Shown: positions 45,426 to 54,400 of the stretch, piece after piece
How positions within the stretch are numbered: the first letter of the stretch is position 1
Layout: the number at the start of each line of letters is the position of its first letter
Origin: DATDCY01 sp031406795 [NCBI: Candidatus Rokuibacteriota bacterium]
GTDB lineage: Bacteria; JAUVQV01
Length of the DNA: 58,141 nt
Direction: 5' to 3'
Assembly (NCBI GenBank): GCA_031406795.1
Contig: JANOHV010000236.1
Location: forward strand, 1 to 58,141
Translations under genes and position numbers: made by a program
The notes under the pieces: generated by a model
Database searches by the model: none
Seen by the model: the letters and a program-made list of their open reading frames with translations, nothing else
Told to the model about the DNA's origin: nothing

Positions 45426-45480
45426 GCGCGCGTCTCCCCTCCGGCATCGCGCCCGGTGCGCGCCGCCGCTTTTGTCAGAT

Positions 45481-46473
45481 TCATTGCCGCACCCGGGCGT
45501 CCGTCGCGCCCGCCAGCAGCGTGGCGAGGGCGAGTTTCGCGTTCGGGGGGCGGTCTCCCTCGAGCCGCCGGTGGGTCTCCAGAGCACCCGCCAGCAACCA
45601 GCCGATCTGCTCCGACCCCATCCGCCCCAGCAACACGGGCACCGAGTCGGGGTCCACGCCACGGTCGCCGAGACGCTGACGCGCGGCCAGCCGCGAGAAG
45701 CCGATCAACGCGCGCAGCGCCGCCAGCGCCCGCTCGCGCCCCTCCCCCGCGGACTCGGCGAAGGACAGAGCCGCACCGCGCTCCCCCGATGCGAGCGTGT
45801 CGAGGAGCGCGCGCACGGACACCGCCGCCTCCTGCCAGAGGCGCCCGTCCTTTTCCAGGGCGCCTCCGGGGCTCCCTTCCGCGAGCGCCGCCGCCTGCCG
45901 CGCCGACTGCGCCGGCCAGCTGTTGCGCCGCAGCACCTCGGCAACCTCGTCGACCGCGAGCGGGCCGAACGAGACCTGCTGACAACGTGAGCGCACCGTC
46001 GGCGGCAGCGCCCCGGGGCGCTGCGCGATCAGGATCACCACCCTCCCGGGCGGCGGTTCCTCCAGCGTCTTGAGCAGGGCGTTGGCCGCGGGGGTACCGA
46101 GGGTATCCGCCGGGTCGAGGATGGCCGCCTTGCGCTGGCCGTACGTGGGGGACTGCGCAAGCCACTCGCCGAGAGAGCGGACCTGATCAATGGATATCGA
46201 TTTCGCTTTTTTCTTCTCATCGGGCGCGACCGTCGTCGAATCCGGGTGCGCGGGGCTGCCCGCGAGTTTGCAGGAGGGACACAGACCGCAGGGCGCGCTC
46301 CGGGTTCCGGCCTCACGACAGAGCAGCGCCCGGACGAACTCGGCGGCAGCGAGGTGTTTGCCGACGCCCGCCGGTCCGGCGAACAGGTATCCGGTGTGCA
46401 CGGTCGAATGGGCGAGCGCGCGAGCGAGCAGCTCTTTGGCGCGCTGATGACCGACGAGGTTCGCGAAGATCAT
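45481..46473 (-). CDS. holB: DNA polymerase III subunit delta'
   Basis: Clamp-loader subunit of 330 residues. The AAA+ fold is seen in NLVGHQRAKELLARALAH, a non-functional P-loop GPAGVGKHLAA (His in place of Thr/Ser, normal for this non-ATPase subunit), a zinc module CREAGTRSAPCGLCPSC, and ANALLKTLEEPPPGRVVILI with the SRC motif RSRCQQV. ATG 46473 lies 4 bases after the tmk stop. Confidence 0.94.
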   Translation of the reverse strand: MIFANLVGHQRAKELLARALAHSTVHTGYLFAGPAGVGKHLAAAEFVRALLCREAGTRSAPCGLCPSCKLAGSPAHPDSTTVAPDEKKKAKSISIDQVRSLGEWLAQSPTYGQRKAAILDPADTLGTPAANALLKTLEEPPPGRVVILIAQRPGALPPTVRSRCQQVSFGPLAVDEVAEVLRRNSWPAQSARQAAALAEGSPGGALEKDGRLWQEAAVSVRALLDTLASGERGAALSFAESAGEGRERALAALRALIGFSRLAARQRLGDRGVDPDSVPVLLGRMGSEQIGWLLAGALETHRRLEGDRPPNAKLALATLLAGATDARVRQ

Positions 46474-46477
46474 CGCC

Positions 46478-47143
46478 TCACCCGGCCGCTGACGCCCGCA
46501 TCCCGACGAAGTCCTGCAGCTGCGCAAGCACCAGCCGATGCAGTTCTTCGGCCGGAAGCTCGGCGGGCAAACGGCGAATCCGCTGTGGTTCGGCCGCTGC
46601 GAGCGACCGGTAGCCGTCGCGCACCCGCACGTGGAACGGGAGATCCTCGTACTCGAACCGATCCTCCACGCCGGCAGTCCCGTCAACCTGCTGGTGCCGC
46701 CGCGCCCGGTCGATGCCCACGGCGACGTCGTCGAATTCCAGCAGCAGCGTGAGGTCTGGCGCCAGCCCGTCGGCGGCGCGGGCGCAGGCCTCCCTGATGA
46801 AGGCCGCGTCCAGCCCCCGACCGAACCCCTGGTAGGCCACCGTTGCGTCCGAGAATCGGTCGCAGATGACCCACTCCCCGCGCTCGAGCGCGGGAGCGAT
46901 GACCTCGCGCGCGTGCTGCGCCCGATCGGCCAGGTAGAGAAACAGTTCCGCCCACGGCGCGATGTTCGCGCCGGCAGGGTCCAACAGCATGCCGCGCAGA
47001 GAGCGTCCGAAAGCGGTGCCCCCGGGTTCGCGGCTGACGATCATGCGCCGTCCGGCAGCCCGGAGAGCGTCGGCGAGCAGCCGCACTTGCGTGCTCTTGC
47101 CGGTGCCCTCGGTCCCCTCGAAGGTGACGAAGACCCCCCTCAC
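46478..47143 (-). CDS. tmk: Thymidylate kinase
   Basis: Phosphorylates dTMP to dTDP. The 221-residue product has the P-loop FEGTEGTGKSTQ, the DR motif VICDRFSDATVAYQGFGRGL and the LID region DRARRHQQ. GTG 47143 overlaps the MoaB-like gene stop (GTGA). It forms an operon with holB and the PSP1 gene, supplying dTTP precursor and clamp loader from one transcript. Confidence 0.96.
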   Translation of the reverse strand: MRGVFVTFEGTEGTGKSTQVRLLADALRAAGRRMIVSREPGGTAFGRSLRGMLLDPAGANIAPWAELFLYLADRAQHAREVIAPALERGEWVICDRFSDATVAYQGFGRGLDAAFIREACARAADGLAPDLTLLLEFDDVAVGIDRARRHQQVDGTAGVEDRFEYEDLPFHVRVRDGYRSLAAAEPQRIRRLPAELPAEELHRLVLAQLQDFVGMRASAAG

Positions 47144-47646
47144 GGAGCACCCGGCGGGCGGCATTCCCGGTCGCCTCCGCGAGCTTTCTCGATCGCATGC
47201 CCGAGGACCGGACCGAGAAAGCGCACGATCGCCCGGATCCGCGCGCGTCGAGTCGGCAGGTTGACCACGAGCGTCCCCTTTCGCATTCCGGCTCTCCCGC
47301 GGAAGAGCAGATCGGACCAGCCTTTCCCGGGAGCGAGATACATGCGTTCCTCGACGCCGGGGAGGACCCGATCCAGCAACCCGGCAGTCAGCTCGGGCGC
47401 GAAATCCGCGCGCTCGTGCCCACTGCGGCCTACGGTCAGCACGACGTCGACGCGCTCGCGATCGCACCAGCGGCGTAGGGACCGGGCGGCGAGGCCGCCG
47501 TCGTCCCCGGCCCGGTGGCTCTGGATCCCGACCGTGGCGAAACCGGACCAGGAGTCCTCGACGGCGGCAGCCACCCAGGGCAGCGCCCTGTCGCCCTCAT
47601 CACCGAGCCCCAGGATGCGAACCACAAGCGCTTTCGGGGTGTCCAT
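47140..47646 (-). CDS. MoaB/Mog-like (molybdopterin-binding fold) protein, degenerate
   Basis: A 168-residue protein that I align with the MoaB/MogA fold: VVLTVGRSGHERADFAPELT corresponds to the TGGTG...RDxTPEAT site, VLPGVEERM to LPGxxExMR, and RKGTLVVNLPTRRARI to the LPGxP segment. Both glycine-rich signatures are altered, so molybdopterin binding is doubtful. It heads the tmk-holB-PSP1 operon. ATG 47646 follows an extended -10 by 8 bp, suggesting a leaderless mRNA. Confidence 0.7.
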   Translation of the reverse strand: MDTPKALVVRILGLGDEGDRALPWVAAAVEDSWSGFATVGIQSHRAGDDGGLAARSLRRWCDRERVDVVLTVGRSGHERADFAPELTAGLLDRVLPGVEERMYLAPGKGWSDLLFRGRAGMRKGTLVVNLPTRRARIRAIVRFLGPVLGHAIEKARGGDRECRPPGAP

Positions 47647-47654
47647 GCGCCCGA

Positions 47655-47663
47655 AGGATAGCA
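47655..47663 (-). promoter_or_regulatory. Extended -10 element abutting the MoaB-like gene start
   Basis: Minus strand TGC-TATCCT (-10 at 47660-47655), then exactly 8 bp to ATG 47646. The -35 region (TTTCCG, 17 bp upstream) is weak. Confidence 0.45.
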
Positions 47664-47824
47664 CACTCGCGATCTCTCGGAAAACGACAGGACTCCGTCG
47701 ACCGCAAGATGTGTGTCTGCCGGGACCGGAGCTGCCGGAATCCGCGGACCTTGAGGGAGCAAGACTCACGCGTGTTCATGTCGCCGGGATCTCCAACCTG
47801 TTGAATAGACAGGCGTCTGGCAAC

Positions 47825-47841
47825 TGGCACGGCTCATGCTA
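47825..47841 (+). promoter_or_regulatory. Sigma-54-like promoter of the HhH gene
   Basis: TGGCACGGCTCATGCTA matches the -24/-12 consensus TGGCACG-N4-TTGCW except for one base, with the correct 10 bp between GG and GC. Confidence 0.5.
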
Positions 47842-47852
47842 CGCGTCGTAGC
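47838..47852 (+). promoter_or_regulatory. Palindrome over the predicted start site of the HhH gene
   Basis: GCTACG-CGT-CGTAGC is a perfect dyad overlapping the -12 and start region. A related CACGCTACGCGTAGTG lies in the smc leader at 51381-51396. Confidence 0.4.
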
Positions 47853-47961
47853 GTGTGGCAGGCCGCTGTAGCGACGATGATAAGGAGGCGTCGGGATGAA
47901 TTGCGCGAACAGCTGTCTGCATGATCCGTTCATGGTCGACTCACGAAGAGGAGGAAGCAGC

Positions 47962-48321
47962 GTGAAGAAAGTGGTGATGGTGTTCCTGGCGGTCCTGCTG
48001 TTCGTCCCCGCGCTGGCGTCGGCCGCGGACCGCAAGCCGCAACCGGTGCCCGCCGCGGCGAAGGCGGAAAAGCCGCTGCCGAAGAAGCTCGACCTCAATC
48101 GGGTTTCGCGAGAGGAACTCGTCGGCATCCCGGGGATCGGTCCGCGCATGGCTCAGGCAATCATCGATCTGCGAACGAAGAAAGGATCACTCAAGAGACT
48201 CGAAGAACTCCTCGAGGTGGCCGGCATCAAGGAGAAGAAGCTCGCCTCGCTCGGGGCGTATCTGGAGATCATCCCCCCTGAAACTGCCGCGGCGACCAGC
48301 CCGGCGACCCTGCCGAAGTAA
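47962..48321 (+). CDS. Small exported ComEA-like helix-hairpin-helix protein
   Basis: A 119-residue secreted or periplasmic protein. It has a signal peptide (KKVVMVFLAVLLFVPALASA-AD), a short Ala/Pro/Lys linker, and a double helix-hairpin-helix domain (LDLNRVSREELVGIPGIGPR; LKRLEELLEVAGIKEKKLASL) as in ComEA, which binds DNA in competence. GTG 47962 is chosen for the AGGAGGAAG site and the start of the signal peptide. It has its own promoter, apparently sigma-54-type, and a terminator hairpin follows. DNA uptake or binding outside the cytoplasm is inferred. Confidence 0.88.
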   Translation: MKKVVMVFLAVLLFVPALASAADRKPQPVPAAAKAEKPLPKKLDLNRVSREELVGIPGIGPRMAQAIIDLRTKKGSLKRLEELLEVAGIKEKKLASLGAYLEIIPPETAAATSPATLPK

Positions 48322-48329
48322 TTCTTGCC

Positions 48330-48355
48330 AGGGCGGGGACTTCGGTCCCCGCCCT
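48330..48355. terminator. UUCG-capped hairpin after the HhH gene
   Basis: Perfect 11-bp stem AGGGCGGGGAC-TTCG-GTCCCCGCCCT. There is no T-run, so it may be a stability element or a member of the same GC-rich hairpin family as 37081-37101. Confidence 0.55.
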
Positions 48356-48407
48356 GCTCCCCGGGAAACAGACCAAATTGATCGCCTATCATTGTGAAAC
48401 GTTTCTC

Positions 48408-48436
48408 TTGACTTGCTTATTTATTTGGTAATACAA
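48408..48436 (+). promoter_or_regulatory. Promoter of the Rrf2-type regulator
   Basis: TTGACT (48408-48413) with ATACAA 17 bp downstream (48431-48436), or TAATAC at 15 bp, in an AT-rich pocket. A TAGT-N15-ACTA dyad follows and could be the protein's own operator. Confidence 0.5.
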
Positions 48437-48505
48437 TTTAACAGTGGGTTAGTAGGACTTTGCCGTAAACTACAATGCTGTTTGTCTGAAGGAGACACGC
48501 GGACC

Positions 48506-48931
48506 ATGCGACTGACCACCAAGGGACGATACGCCGTGCGGGCGCTTTATTGTCTGTCCACGTACCAGACGGAACGGCCGACTCCACTTTCAGAGGTCGC
48601 GAAGCGTCAGAACATCTCCCTCAATTTTCTCGAGCAGCTGTTCGTCCACCTGCGAAAGAACGGCATAGTCACCAGCGTGCGCGGCCCCCGCGGCGGCTAC
48701 ATGCTGAGCAAGCCCCCCGAGAAGATCACCATCGGCGAGATCCTTCGCGCGGTCGGCGAAAGCACCTTCCCGGTGTTCTGCAACGACGATTTCAGCGCCG
48801 GCAAGAAGCCGTGCCCGCGCGCCGACGAGTGCGTCACGCACATGCTCTGGGAGAAGCTCGGATCGACGATCAACAAGTTCCTCGACTCGACGACGCTCGC
48901 CGATCTCGCCGACCTCGGCCCGCGCTGTTAG
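48506..48931 (+). CDS. Rrf2-family (IscR-like) transcriptional regulator
   Basis: A 141-residue winged-helix regulator. The N terminus MRLTTKGRYAVRALYCLSTY and the HTH segment SEVAKRQNISLNFLEQLFVHL are typical of Rrf2/IscR. Three cysteines (92, 103, 109) precede a THMLW motif, the position of the IscR cluster ligands, but with spacing C-X10-C-X5-C, not C-X5-C-X5-C, so an Fe-S or redox sensor is likely. ATG 48506 has AAGGAG 11 nt upstream. It is a single-gene unit, with no isc genes following. Confidence 0.92.
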   Translation: MRLTTKGRYAVRALYCLSTYQTERPTPLSEVAKRQNISLNFLEQLFVHLRKNGIVTSVRGPRGGYMLSKPPEKITIGEILRAVGESTFPVFCNDDFSAGKKPCPRADECVTHMLWEKLGSTINKFLDSTTLADLADLGPRC

Positions 48932-49051
48932 CGGACCGCTGAGGCGGCCCCGGCCGCGGCAGGCGCGCACCTGGCCCTCCGGGCGTGCGGACGGGGAGAA
49001 CACGGCGAACCTGCTGGCGGCCTGCTTTTGCCGGGCGTTCGTCCCGCACCC

Positions 49052-49060
49052 TGTTATAAT
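49052..49060 (+). promoter_or_regulatory. Extended -10 promoter abutting lptF
   Basis: TGT-TATAAT (-10 at 49055-49060), a consensus element, then exactly 8 bp to ATG 49069. No -35 at proper spacing is seen. It implies a leaderless lptF mRNA. Confidence 0.6.
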
Positions 49061-49068
49061 CCGGCCGG

Positions 49069-50244
49069 ATGAAACTCGTCGATCGCTACCTCCTGCGGGA
49101 ACTCGTCCCGCCCTTCTTCCTCGGCGTGATGATCTTCACCTTCCTGCTGCTCATGAGCCAGATCCTGCGGCTCATGGAACTGATCGTCAACAAAGGCGTC
49201 GACATCCTCACGATCCTGCGGCTGGTGCTGTATCTGCTCCCCTCGATCCTCGTGCTCACGGTCCCGATGTCGGTCTTCCTCGCGACGGTTGTCACCTTCG
49301 GGCGGCTTTCGGCCGACAACGAGCTGACCGCGCTCAAGACGGGCGGGTTCAGCCTGTTGCGGCTTTCGCTGCCGGTTGCCCTGTTCTCCGTCGCCGCCTG
49401 GGCGCTCTCCAGCTGGCTGATCATCACCGCCCTTCCCGCCGGGAACCAGGCCTTCCGCGTCAGCATGTTCGAAATCGTCCGCACCAAGGCCAGCGTCGGC
49501 CTGCGGGAAAAGATCTTCAACGACGATTTCGAGGGTCTCGTGATCTACATTAACCACATACCGCAGACCGGCAATCCGGTCATGGAGGGGATCTTCATCT
49601 CGGACGCGCGGCCCGAGAAGCACCAGCCCCCGGGCGAGCCCATCACCATCATCGCCGAGCGCGGCTGGCTCATCGCCGATCCTTCGTCGGAGCGCATCGT
49701 CTTTCGCCTCGAAAACGGCGGCATGCATCTGGTCTCGCGCAACTTCACCACCTACCAGCACTCCGAATTCCGCACCCACGATCTGCAGCTGAGCCTCGGC
49801 GACGAGGCCGGGGAAAGCCTTTCGTTGCCCAAGGGGCTGCGGGAGATGACGCTCGGCGAACTGCGGGCGAAAATGGTCGAATACCGCAAGCTGGGCGTGC
49901 AGCAGTGGGCGCCGCTGGTCGAGATTCACAAAAAATTCTCGATCCCGTTCGCGGCGCTCATCCTCGGATTTCTCGGGGTGGCGATGGGCGTGCTCTTCCG
50001 CCGCGGCGAAAAACTCGCAAGCTTCGTCATGAGCATCGCCGTCGCCATCGTCTACTACGTCTTTCTGCTCGCCGGCGAGCCGCTCGGCAAGCAGGGACGG
50101 CTCAGTCCCTTCTGGGCCATGTGGTCCGCGAACTTCTTCTTCGGGGGCGCCACGATCCTGCTCTTCCGCAAGGTGCTCGCGGAGACCCCCTTCACCTGGC
50201 CGCGCCTGCCCGGCCGCCGCCGCGGGCGGAGAGCCGCGAAATGA
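49069..50244 (+). CDS. lptF: LPS export ABC transporter permease LptF
   Basis: A 391-residue YjgP/YjgQ-family inner-membrane protein. It has N-terminal helices (YLLRELVPPFFLGVMIFTFL), a periplasmic jellyroll in the middle, and C-terminal helices (FAALILGFLGVAMGVLFRRG). With LptG and LptB it extracts lipopolysaccharide from the inner membrane. Its stop overlaps the lptG ATG by 4 nt. No ribosome-binding site is seen before the ATG, consistent with the -10 element 8 bp upstream. Assignment as F, with G following, rests on order. Confidence 0.92.
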   Translation: MKLVDRYLLRELVPPFFLGVMIFTFLLLMSQILRLMELIVNKGVDILTILRLVLYLLPSILVLTVPMSVFLATVVTFGRLSADNELTALKTGGFSLLRLSLPVALFSVAAWALSSWLIITALPAGNQAFRVSMFEIVRTKASVGLREKIFNDDFEGLVIYINHIPQTGNPVMEGIFISDARPEKHQPPGEPITIIAERGWLIADPSSERIVFRLENGGMHLVSRNFTTYQHSEFRTHDLQLSLGDEAGESLSLPKGLREMTLGELRAKMVEYRKLGVQQWAPLVEIHKKFSIPFAALILGFLGVAMGVLFRRGEKLASFVMSIAVAIVYYVFLLAGEPLGKQGRLSPFWAMWSANFFFGGATILLFRKVLAETPFTWPRLPGRRRGRRAAK

Positions 50245-51326
50245 CGATCCTCCAGCGCTACGTCAGCCGCGAGTTTCTCAAGATCTTCGCGATCGTCTTC
50301 TTCGGTCTGCTCGGCATCACCGTGCTCGTGGACTTCTTCCAGCGGATCGACATGTTCGTCAACTACCCGACGCCGGTTCGCTGGAAGTTCCTGTACTTCG
50401 CTCTGAAGATGCCCCAGTTCATCTTCTACATCACTCCCGTCTCGATGCTCGTGTCCCTGCTGGTGACGCTCGGCATCCTGAATCACCACCGGGAGATAAC
50501 CGCCGTGCGCTGCGGCGGCGTGACGCTGATGCACCTGTGCGCCCCGCTCGTTGCCCTCGGCGCCTTCTCCAGTCTGCTGGTCTTCTTCACCAACGAGTTC
50601 GTGGTCCCGGGATCGGCCCGCCAACTGCAGAACGTGCTCGACGTTCACATCAAGAACCGTCCGCCGCGCAGCATCTTCCGCCAGAACCGCATCTGGTTCT
50701 ACGGCGAGCGCAACACGATCTTCAACATCCAGCTGCTCGACCCCGTCGAGAAACTGCTCGAGGGGGTGACGCTGTACCGGTTCGACGCAAGCGGCACGCG
50801 GCTCGTCCAGCGCATCGACGCGCGCAGAGCCCGCTACCTGCGCGGGCGCTGGGATTTCTACAATGTCACGATCAGGACGTTTCTTCCCGACGGGTCGATC
50901 AGGGCCGGCTACTTCCTCCGCCAACGGATACGCCGGCCGGAGCGGCCCGGGGACATCTCGCAATACCGGGAGCGGCCCGAGGTGATGAACTTCCCCGCGC
51001 TCGGCGAGTACGTGCGTAAACTCCGACGCAGCGGCTTCAACCCGACCGCCTACATCGTCGACCTCCACGCGAAACTGGCACTGCCGTTGCTGAGCTTCAT
51101 CGTCACCTTGCTGGCGATCCCGATTTCCTTTCGCGCGAAATCGGGGGGGAGCGTCGTGGCCAGCCTCGGCGTGAGTCTCGGCCTCGCATTCGTCTACTAC
51201 ATCGTCATCTCGCTCGGTATCTCGCTCGGGCATGCAGGAAAACTCCCGCCCTACCTTGCGGCCTGGCTCCCCAACCTGTTCTTCATCTCGCTGGCCGGTT
51301 ATCTCTGGATGGATTTGGAGAAGTAG
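50241..51326 (+). CDS. lptG: LPS export ABC transporter permease LptG
   Basis: Second YjgP/YjgQ permease, 361 residues. It has the same topology: ILQRYVSREFLKIFAIVFFG at the N terminus, a periplasmic beta domain (about 100-270) and C-terminal helices (LALPLLSFIVTLLAIPISFRA). ATG 50241 forms an ATGA overlap with lptF, so the heterodimer partners are coupled. The promoter for smc begins just after its stop. Confidence 0.92.
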   Translation: MTILQRYVSREFLKIFAIVFFGLLGITVLVDFFQRIDMFVNYPTPVRWKFLYFALKMPQFIFYITPVSMLVSLLVTLGILNHHREITAVRCGGVTLMHLCAPLVALGAFSSLLVFFTNEFVVPGSARQLQNVLDVHIKNRPPRSIFRQNRIWFYGERNTIFNIQLLDPVEKLLEGVTLYRFDASGTRLVQRIDARRARYLRGRWDFYNVTIRTFLPDGSIRAGYFLRQRIRRPERPGDISQYRERPEVMNFPALGEYVRKLRRSGFNPTAYIVDLHAKLALPLLSFIVTLLAIPISFRAKSGGSVVASLGVSLGLAFVYYIVISLGISLGHAGKLPPYLAAWLPNLFFISLAGYLWMDLEK

Positions 51327-51345
51327 CCGGCGCTTCGACTTCCGC

Positions 51346-51374
51346 TTGACACCTGATATGCTGTTGTGCATAGT
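51346..51374 (+). promoter_or_regulatory. Sigma-70-type promoter of smc-ftsY
   Basis: TTGACA (51346-51351), 17-bp spacer, CATAGT (51369-51374). The leader contains the palindrome CTACGCGTAG (51385-51394 within 51381-51396). Confidence 0.6.
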
Positions 51375-51451
51375 TATCAACACGCTACGCGTAGTGCTTT
51401 CAGCCTTGCCGGTTGACAAGGTGTCCATACGGGTGCGAGGGAGGAATCGCC

Positions 51452-54400
51452 TTGATTTTCAAGAAGCTTCAGCTGCACGGTTTCAAGACCTTCTTTGATC
51501 GCACCGAGGTGCACTTCAAGCCGGGGATCAACGCCGTCGTCGGGCCGAACGGCTGTGGAAAGAGCAACATCGCCGACGCGATCCGCTGGGTCCTCGGGGA
51601 GCAGAGCCCCAAACAGCTGCGCGGCGAGAAGATGGAGGACCTGATCTTCTCCGGCAGCCAGACGCGCCACCCGCTCGGCATGGCCGAGGTATCCCTGACC
51701 GTCGAACTCACCGGGGAAGAGCTGCCGGTCCCCTACAACCTGTTCACCGAAATCTGCGTCACCCGCCGGCTCTACCGTTCCGGCGAGAGCGAGTATTTCA
51801 TCAACAACACCATCTGTCGGCTGCGCGACATCCGCGAGTTGTTTCTCGACACCGGCCTCAACCCCAAGGCGTACGCCGTCATCAGCCAGGGGAACATCGG
51901 TTCCCTCGTCGACGCCCACCCCGAGGATCGGCGGGTGCTCCTCGAAGAGGCGGCCGGCATCGCCAAGTTCAAGGAGCGCAAAGTCGCGGCGCTGCGCAAA
52001 CTCGACGCCACCGAACAGAATCTCGTCCGTCTGAACGACCTGACCGCCGAGATCAAACGCCAGCTCGGTTCTCTGCAGCGCCAGGCGCGCAGGACGGAGC
52101 GGTATCACGAGCTCAAGGGACAGCACGAGGCTCTCGAGGTCCGGATCCTGATCCACCAGCACGATACCCTGCTCGAGCGGGTGCGCTCCCACACGGAGCG
52201 AATCCGCGCGCTGGAGGAACTGCAGGAAGCGCTCAAGACCGAGACTGCCACGCGGGAAGCCGGGCTCGAGGCCGGCTCCCTCGAGTCGGTCCAGGTCGAG
52301 CAGTCGCTGGGGGGGCTGCGGGAGGAGTTCTACGCCCACCGCTCCCGCCTGGAATCGCTGGAACAGCAGCTCGACGCCGCTCGCGGCCGGCTCGCCGCGC
52401 TCCAGAAGTCGCTCGCCAGCGATCGCGCGGAATCCGAACACCTGGCCGGGCTCGTGACCGGCCACTCGGCCGATCTGGCCCGGATCGAGGAAGAGCTGGC
52501 GCGGCTCGAGGAAACCCTCGGCGGCCAGGAGGAGCTTCGCGCCGAGACCGCGGCGCGGCTCGCCGAGGCCGCCACCGAGGCGCGCGAGCGCAAGGAGGCG
52601 CTCGACGAGGCTTCCGGCCGCTACCGGGACGGCGTCCGTGTCGAGTCGGAATCCCAGCGCACGCTGGCGCGCCTCGCGGCGCGCGCCGAAGCGATCGACC
52701 GTGAACTGGACCGCGTGACCGGCGAACTCGCCGCCCTGGAAGCCGAGGACCGCGTGCTCGCCGCCCGTGAACAGGACCTGGCGCTGCTGTTGTCGACGCA
52801 GCGCGAATCGTTGCAGAGCAACGACGAACTGGCCGCGGCCGCCGCGCTCGAGCTCGGACAGGCGCGCGAGGAGGCGGCGGTCGTCGAAGCCGGACTCAGC
52901 TCCGCGCGCGAGGAGTTCAACGCCTCGACCGCACGCCTGGGCTCGCTCAGCGAGCTGGAGCGCAACCTGAGCGGCTGGCCGGAACTCTTCCAGGAGGAGT
53001 TGGCCCGCATCCTCGCGCATCGCGATCTCGACGGGGGGTTGCTCGGCATCCTCGCCGACGCGCTACAAGTTCCCGCCGAGCACGAGGTCGCCCTCGAGGC
53101 GGTGCTCGGCGACCGTCTCAAGTTCCTGCTGGTGAGCGCCCCGGAAACCGGGATCGAGGCGGCGCGCGTCCTGCAGGAGGGCACCGCGGTGCGCGGCACC
53201 TTCCTGCCGATCAGTCCGCGCCGCGCGGCCGCGGAACCGCCCGCCACCGCGGTCGGCCTGCCGCGGCTGATCGATTTCGTGACGACGCCGGCGCACCTGC
53301 GGCCGCTCGCCGAGCACCTGCTGCGCGACGTCCACCTCGTCGGCAGCCTCGCCGCGGCTCTCGCGATCTGGCGCGGGGACGCCCCGGGATGCACGTTCGT
53401 CACCCCGCTCGGCGAGGTGCTCTGGCCCGACGGTTCGGTGACCGCGGGACGTCTCGACCCCTCGCGCGAACTGCTCCCGCTCGTGCGTTCGATTCGCGAG
53501 ACCCAGGCGATCGCCGCCGCGGCCGGCGAACGGACCGCCGACTTCGCCGGGCGCCAGGAGACGGTGCGCGAGCGCGTCAGCGCACTCGATCAGGGAGCGC
53601 GCAGCCTCGAGCAGCAGGGGCGCGCCATCGCCCAGCAGATCGCCTCTCTCGAGAAGGACTTGCTGTTTTCGCGCCAGAAACGCGGCGCCCACAGCACGCA
53701 GCGCGAGCGCCTCAGCGACCTGTCGGGGCGCGTCAGCGCCGAGCGCGAGCAGGTCGAACAAGGTCTCGAGCAGGAGCGCGCCCGCCGCAACGAGCTGACG
53801 ACGGCCCGGGCGCGCTTCGAGGAGGAGATGGCCACGCTCGAAGCGGATCTGTCCGCCCGCCTGCTCGAGGAGCGCTCCTCGATGGAACGGCTCGCCGCGC
53901 TGCAGGTGCAGCTCGCCGCCGGACGCGAGCGCACGGCCCATCTGGGCACGCGTCGCGAACACCTCGTCGCCGACACGGCGCGCGCCACCCGCCGGCGCAC
54001 GGAACTCGCCGGCACGATGGAGCTCGCGCTCGCCGCCTCCACGGAGGCCGCGAGCGCCGTCGACACGCTCGCCTGCGACCGGGCGCTGCTGGCCGCGGAG
54101 CGCGACCGCATCGAGGCGCGTCTGAACGAGGCCCAGGATCGCCACCGCCAGCTGCTCGGCCGCGCCCGCGAAACGGAGGAGCGGCTGCGGCTGATGCGCG
54201 CGCGCCGCGAGGAGATCCAGACCGAACAGGTCACCCTCCAGGTCAACCTGGCCGAAGAGCAGGTCCGGCGCGAGCACCTGCACGTGCGCGTCGTCGAGCT
54301 GCGCGGGAGCGGCCCCGAGGAGCTCCTCGACGAGCCGGCCCGCGCCGAGCTGCTGGCCGCCTCGCTGGCCGCGATGGAGGAGAGCCATCGCGACCTCGAC

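Larger units (their letters stand above)
47647..47961. other. 315-bp divergent regulatory spacer
   Basis: No gene is recognised. It holds the minus-strand -10 of the MoaB-like gene (47655-47663), the plus-strand sigma-54-like site (47825-47841), a palindrome (47838-47852) and the HhH gene leader with GAGGAGGAAG. A 22-codon open stretch from ATG 47896 is in frame with the HhH gene but precedes its signal peptide and is probably untranslated leader. Confidence 0.6.

Noticed and set aside
47896-47961. ATG 47896 as the start of the HhH gene
   Set aside because: The 22 extra residues precede a complete signal peptide and contain no export feature; GTG 47962 has the better ribosome-binding site.
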